From assembly GCA_917880885.1 (NCBI GenBank), contig OU862933.1, positions 4,821,452 to 4,885,451 of the forward strand: a DNA stretch of 64,000 nt, read 5' to 3'. This stretch comes from Limnephilus marmoratus (Eukaryota; Arthropoda; Insecta; Trichoptera; Limnephilidae). A program made the translations under genes and the position numbers. The notes beneath the pieces were generated by a model that did not search any database, was not told where the DNA came from, and saw nothing but the letters and a program-made list of their open reading frames with translations. Below are positions 58,981 to 64,000 of this stretch, piece by piece; positions within the stretch are counted from its first letter, which is position 1, and each line of letters starts with the position of its first letter.

Positions 58981-58985
58981 GTATA

Positions 58986-59917
58986 CTCGTGGGAGATCCC
59001 ATGCACTTTTTTGTGTTCTGAAAACCTGGACTTCTGCCTCAGAACGCGCCAATCAACAGGCCTTAACGATTCTGCATTGTCAATTGATATTTTCAACGTT
59101 ACTTAACAGATAATTCAGCAACTATCTTTTGACGCTTGCCAACAAATAGTAAAACTGCCCCCATACCTTTTTAATATGAAATCTTCTCCATATAACCGTT
59201 TTACGGAAAACATGAAAAATTAATAAAAGTAAAATACTCGAGAAATATCAAATAAATACTTATATGCATTAAAAATAAATTTATATGATTTCATAGTCAT
59301 TGTAAATTTACACAATTGACTGAGCGTAGCGAAGTTCTGTTTCAACTCGACCATTTGGCATTCCATCTGACCGGATAGTACCTTTTTTTCTTGCCAGAGT
59401 TCACATGATCGTGGTTCCTACTACGAGCTGTTAAATCAGAATAATCAGTAGTTTGGCCTGAAGAATGTTTGAAAAGAGAATTGTCCTTGAGATGGTGACT
59501 TTTTGGACAAATTGCATAATTCCTTATTTGATTTTTTTTAAATGTTGCATTAAATACCTATGTAGGTTTATAATTAGATAGGTGGGTATTTAAGTACGTA
59601 CTTTCAAATATTATGATTTCAGAGGGAATTTTTGTTTTAGTTTATTATTATTCTCCTAACTTAACAAACGGATTGCAATCTTTAGAGCACTGGCGTCCTT
59701 GTTCTACCGGTATTACAATGAAAGGTGCTCCGAGGAACTAGCGTCATGGATCCCCTCGGCACCGGTGCATAGTCGGAAAACACGGCGAACACACGCCCAA
59801 CATATGTACACAGTTGACATTAGTCACATGAGAACGGATCGTTTCTACGACTCGTTCTTGAGTTCAACATCTTGACTGTGGAACGATTTGCCGGCCTCTG
59901 CGTTTCCTCCCTCCTAC
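58986..59917. other. Unannotated stretch
   Basis: AT-rich until about 59690, then more GC-balanced. No gene or repeat was recognised. Confidence 0.35.
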
Positions 59918-59944
59918 AACATGGGTCTCGTAGAGACCCATGTT
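59918..59944. other. Perfect 12-bp palindrome
   Basis: AACATGGGTCTC, GTA, GAGACCCATGTT. The long opposing frames here (59820-60041 and 59872-60155) come from this symmetry. Confidence 0.85.
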
Positions 59945-60015
59945 CACTCCCTCCTCTCCTCAAAAAGACCCTTCTCACAGCATATTCAAAGATGACACAG
60001 GCCCTGAGGATTTTT
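59945..60015 (-). repeat. Dispersed repeat family A, 5' end fragment
   Basis: In reverse orientation it shows the family A start: CAGGGCCTGTGTCATCTTTG-like sequence, then GCTGTGAGAAGGGT and a purine-rich stretch, as at 5509 and 7252. Only the first 70 bp or so is present. Confidence 0.45.
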
Positions 60016-60362
60016 TTTTTATTTTTTTCAATTTTGTTCAAACAATATCAATCAATTCCCACTTAAAAGTAACAATCGATATTTCTTTGATCAAATTAAT
60101 TTTAAAAAAATCGGGGCACGTGTTTCCCATCAAAGAGAAAAGTATTTATTTATAATCACCACTCCGGCATCCATCGATGTGAAATGAAATACGTAAGGGC
60201 ATTAATATAATTTAGAGTTTTTGAGTCGTTCGGCGTTTCAGCATCCACCGTTAAAGCCCCCAAACGGTTAATCTCTTATTATCACAAACAATAACACAAA
60301 ATAATTACTGCACAAACAATAAACCCACAAACAATTTTCTAGGATTATAATCATATTTAAGA
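60016..60362. other. Unannotated stretch
   Basis: Nothing recognised. Confidence 0.3.
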
Positions 60363-60954
60363 TGGAATAAACAGACAAAACCGGATGTACCTACGTCATT
60401 TTTAAATCAAATTTTAGACGTATACGTATTGACTCTTTTCCACAAAAAATTGTATATTGATTTCGAAAGACTGTTTTTTTTATCTAGTAAAGATATGTTT
60501 TTAATTTTGAAAAAATATATAAAATATATATTAATACAATAAGGTTTCACCGTAGGTCGTTGGCAGATTTGTTAAATTTTCAAACAAAATTTTGTATGAT
60601 ACAACACACATATCAAATCATATAATCGTGCAATAAAATAATTCAATAAATTTTCTGGGAAAGCTATGTTTCAGAATTTCAATTTTAGTGTAAAATCATT
60701 TAAAAAAAGATCCTCACACGTGTTTTGTGACGGAAATACTTCAGTTTGCCTATATATTTACGGTCTTACAAACTAATATATTCAAGATTTTTTTACATTC
60801 TTATTTTGCTTAGACATTATAGAAAAATTATAAGTACTTATGATCAAAACATGCTTTACAAAAAGTACAAAGTTTTAATAGTTTAAACGTAACGCCTTTC
60901 AGCATTTTTGAATGTAGGTATAAATTAAAGCAAATTTTGAATGGAAAAATCGAT
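60363..60954 (+). repeat. Dispersed repeat C, copy 2 (0.59 kb)
   Basis: Full-length partner of 15315-15882 in the same orientation. It starts near GGAATAAACAGAC and ends near TTTTGAATGGAAAAATCGA. Non-coding. Confidence 0.7.
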
Positions 60955-62299
60955 GGAAACAATGTAATTTTTTTCATACATATGACTTGTAAAATAACTG
61001 AAAAAAACGTCTTTATAATAATTTTTGGAGCATATTTTGCGATTTTTTTCTATCATTTAATTTTTTCTATTTTTCTTCATATAATTTGCGTTTCGGCGTA
61101 TGGAATGTATTGATATTATCTTCAAGAATAACATTTATTTCTCTAAGAGCTTTAAACAAAGTGTTTAAATAAAATATATAACAAATCAGTATGGTAGGCC
61201 ATCCATAAATTACGTCACACGAATTTCATGTTTTTTTTCTATTTATATTACTTCTAGATAGGTATTTATTTATTTATTTAATACAAACGGCATAAGTATG
61301 CCATAAACACTAATTACATGTCACAAATTCATATTCAAAATATCAGTAATGATAAAACAGTGTATGTATAACAGTTAGTTGTGATGACTAATTTCTAATT
61401 TCTGAGCAAAATAACTGAAATTATTCATGATTATTATTTCACCAAATACTATTTGTTATTTGTACTTTCCCAGTTGCATCGTTTAAATTCAATAAAATAA
61501 AAAAATTAAAATAAAAATAAAAACAAAAATTGAAAAATGTTCGTTATTTTCATTCGAAGTAGGGTAAACATTTGCTTACTTCGGGTACACCATGCTCGCC
61601 CACAGCATATCGGTGTATCGTCTATCTGGTGCCGCCAACCTATAACAATAGTTACGGCATTTCGTAAATGGATCTATACCTTAATTATTGTGAACTTGAT
61701 TACCGGCAGACCAAGCAATGAAGTTTTTAGTGCCTACAAACACCTCTTTAGGTGGCCGAGTGAATGGGTGTTTATAACTAGTTGTATATACCCTTTCACG
61801 TTATTGTTTTTTTCTGTCAAATACAATTATTCAGATTGACTGTCTCACTAATTAGATTTTTACACGCGTTGGTATAATAAAGCCAGCCTTAAGCCTGGTT
61901 TAGTGCCGTTTTTTTGTTTGTTTATTTCTCGAAAACAGAGGTACATTTTTTTTGTATTATTTCACCCGCCATGCTAGGAATGTCCCTGTGTTATGGCAGG
62001 TGAAGTGAACAGATTGAAATCATATATAGTGTAGTGTATGGTGTCGGCCGCCCCGGACTACGCCACGCTACCCACGCTATTCTACTAAAAAGTTTATAAC
62101 TGTTGTCAGAAATCGAGAATGGTATCCATGTAAAAGGATTTCGCTTCTCGAACTTTTACACCGTGATCAAAGGGCAATTTTAATCTACCATTAATTCTGC
62201 GTTAGAGTCCCAAAATAATAGTTACACCCGGAACAATCAATTTCTCAGAATTTTGCAGCATTTGGTATGCAATTCAAATGTAAAGCTTCACTCGATACA
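60955..62299. other. Unannotated stretch
   Basis: It includes a 100-codon plus-strand frame at 61537-61839 with no domain. Nothing else was recognised. Confidence 0.35.
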
Positions 62300-62740
62300 C
62301 GATGAATCTGTAACTCGTTATTTAATTTATCGTTGTATTCTTAACATAAAACCAGTTTGTATGCGGTGAATTAAAACTATACTCAGAACATGAAAATAGT
62401 TTTTCTTTGATTTTGGCATTAATTATATAGTCTGCAACTAGAATTATATAACTGCACATCGAATAAGATAATGTTATCCTTCGAAATGTGTCAGAAGATG
62501 AATCTAACTGAAATTTTACATTCTCAACACAAAACTGGTTTAAATTAAATTTGTACCGGGTGAATTACACTACATTCAGAATATAAAAATGGCTTTTCTT
62601 TGTTTCTGGCAGCACATACATAGTCTGCAACTAGAATTTTATAACTGCACTTCCAATAAAATAATGGTCTCCTTCGAAATGTATCTGCAGATGAATACAC
62701 AACTGAAATTCAATCGTTACATTCTGAACACAATTCTGGT
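62300..62740 (+). repeat. Tandem duplication, 194-bp unit
   Basis: Two full units begin at GTGAATTAMAAC near 62366 and 62560, and a partial unit precedes them (62300-62365). They share TAGTCTGCAACTAGAATT, ATAACTGCAC, CCTTCGAAATGT and CACAA-CTGGTT. Moderately diverged. Confidence 0.75.
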
Positions 62741-62990
62741 TGTAATTAAGAGTGAATCTGTTTGCGAGTTCCCAGCTTTAATTAGTATTACTCGCATGAT
62801 ATGCGTACGGTTTGCCTACGAATTACGAAATTTGCAGCTTAAAAAAATGTAATTATCGACATTATTTTTAATAAATAATAAAAGAAAGAGTTTGATTCGT
62901 AAACGAAAGTATCGTAGAACATTTTAAAATAATTATTTTACATTTATAAAAAATAACTTACTTTACTGAAATTTATTTTTCTTTGTCAAT

Positions 62991-64000
62991 AATAATAATA
63001 ATATAAGTTTATTCCAGAATGTATGCAGGGGAAGTGCAATGCAATACATTCCATAATGTAAAATAACATAAAAAGATAAATAATAAGTTAAGGTAAAAAT
63101 TAAATAACAACACATAAATTAAATAAAATAAAGGAATAAGCATGAAAAATGAAACTGAGAAAAAAAATTATGTATGTATCAAACACTAAAATGAATGTAA
63201 ATAGCCGTTTACGGAGGGTATTGCATCGTCTCCCGTCTCCAGAGGGTCATCAGGGGAGATTCCATCCAGGCAGTCATGGCGGTGATGATCGCATTCTTCG
63301 AATGGCACAGTCTGCGCCATAAACTTCCCATGCGGTGGCGGAGAAGTGCACGGAAAGTATGTACTCGTCCCTCCAGGAACATTTCCGTAGCACTGCAGTA
63401 TCTCGGTAGGCGGAATAGTTGGCGATAAGCGTTATTGTAAGCAACCTTTAACTTATGCCATTGGGTTGCGGTGTAGTCAAAGATATTCCAATACAGAAGA
63501 GATATGCTATGGTGTCCGCGCAACTGTCGCCGGACTACGCGCTAATTAGCGTAGTTTTCATACAAAAATAATTTGTTCATTTCGTTGATTTTTTGAAAAT
63601 GTGCATTAATATTGGTTAACAATATATTTAGAATAAGGAAAGAATTCGTTCATTTAGTTTAACGTTCGTTTGGTTTATTCGTTAATTATTTGTTCTTTTA
63701 GTTTATTTGTTAATTGGTAAACAATATCGGCGACACCCGGAAGCGCAGACCCACATAGTAAAAACAGCAGATAGCACATCTACTTCTTATATTCCAATAT
63801 CTTTGGGTGCAGTCAACCCACAGTTCTGATGTGTACAGCGAGGTGCAGAAAGCGTTGAACAGTATTCTTTTTACTTTGGGGCTGCAGGAGTAAAAATGTC
63901 TTGACAGCATACCCGCTCTAACTGATATTGCTCTTCTCTGCCTTTCCATGTCCTCGATATCCTTAAGGTCGTCTGTGATTACATGTCCCAGGTATTTAAC
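62991..64000 (-). pseudogene. LINE reverse transcriptase C-terminal part, interrupted and cut by the window edge
   Basis: From the right edge the frame reads V-K-Y-L-G-H-V-I-T, a standard post-RT motif, then Q-R-R, C-S-P-K-V-K-R-I-L-F and C-T-S-L-Y-T-S-E-L-W (63710-63949). After a 190-bp AT-rich break with no coding, it resumes at 63523 with V-A-Y-N-N-A-Y-R-Q-L-F-R-L-P-R, S-A-T-E-M-F and a final cluster ending near 63209. The 3' UTR ends at an ATA/TTA microsatellite (62991-63010). The style is that of L2- or CR1-type LINEs; inference. The inserted segment 63524-63709 is AT-rich and unidentified. Confidence 0.75.

Noticed and set aside
61537..61839. 100-codon plus-strand frame as a possible gene
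   Set aside because: No recognisable motif and no supporting context. The product looks like random translation.

Overview
The window looks like a transposon-rich stretch of an AT-rich arthropod, probably insect, genome. I infer this from its element content: BEL/Pao, two Ty3/Gypsy elements, an R1-clade LINE, an I-type LINE with RNase H, a mariner remnant and a hAT-like foldback element. I found no host protein-coding gene, no intact tRNA or rRNA gene and no CRISPR array. All recognisable coding sequence belongs to mobile elements.

Layout. 0-19 kb is mostly anonymous AT-rich DNA. It holds 3' fragments of several LINEs (320-655, 791-897, 2704-3498, 4738-5010, 8484-8660, 14290-14870), three dispersed non-coding repeat families, tandem repeats, a cluster of hairpins (1.6-2.3 kb), two long imperfect palindromes (2.4 and 4.7 kb) and an internally deleted mariner (17.2-17.8 kb). 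19.3-23.75 kb is a Gypsy element on the minus strand with 158-bp LTRs. Its gag-protease and pol share one frame, separated by a single TGA. A hAT-like foldback element (23.76-24.31 kb) abuts it. 26.07-31.80 kb is a full-length I-type LINE on the minus strand, flanked by a 15-bp target duplication.

32.69-58.98 kb is a nested stack. The outer element is BEL/Pao (minus strand, 567-bp LTRs, 5-bp duplication GTATA). Its integrase is split by a 19-kb insert (34235-53523) with 677-bp LTRs and a 4-bp duplication CGGG. Stripped of its own guests, that insert is about 7.6 kb and encodes no recognisable gag or pol. It is a large non-autonomous LTR retrotransposon filled with tandem arrays. Two elements sit inside it. 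One is an intact Gypsy element on the plus strand (39361-44433) with LTRs identical by eye, a 5-bp duplication and one uninterrupted gag-pol frame. The other is a full-length R1-clade LINE on the minus strand (46811-53432), which interrupts the insert's 3' LTR with a 9-bp duplication. Removing each guest gives matching lengths: both outer-insert LTRs come to 677 bp, and the BEL element to about 7.0 kb.

59-64 kb is again mostly anonymous, with a second copy of a 0.57-kb repeat also present at 15.3 kb, a tandem duplication at 62.3-62.7 kb and an interrupted LINE reverse transcriptase fragment that runs off the right edge.

Limits. Family names rest on motifs read by eye, not on searches. Clade-level names (R1, I, BEL/Pao, Gypsy) are fairly safe; finer names are inference. 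Repeat boundaries in the non-coding families are approximate.
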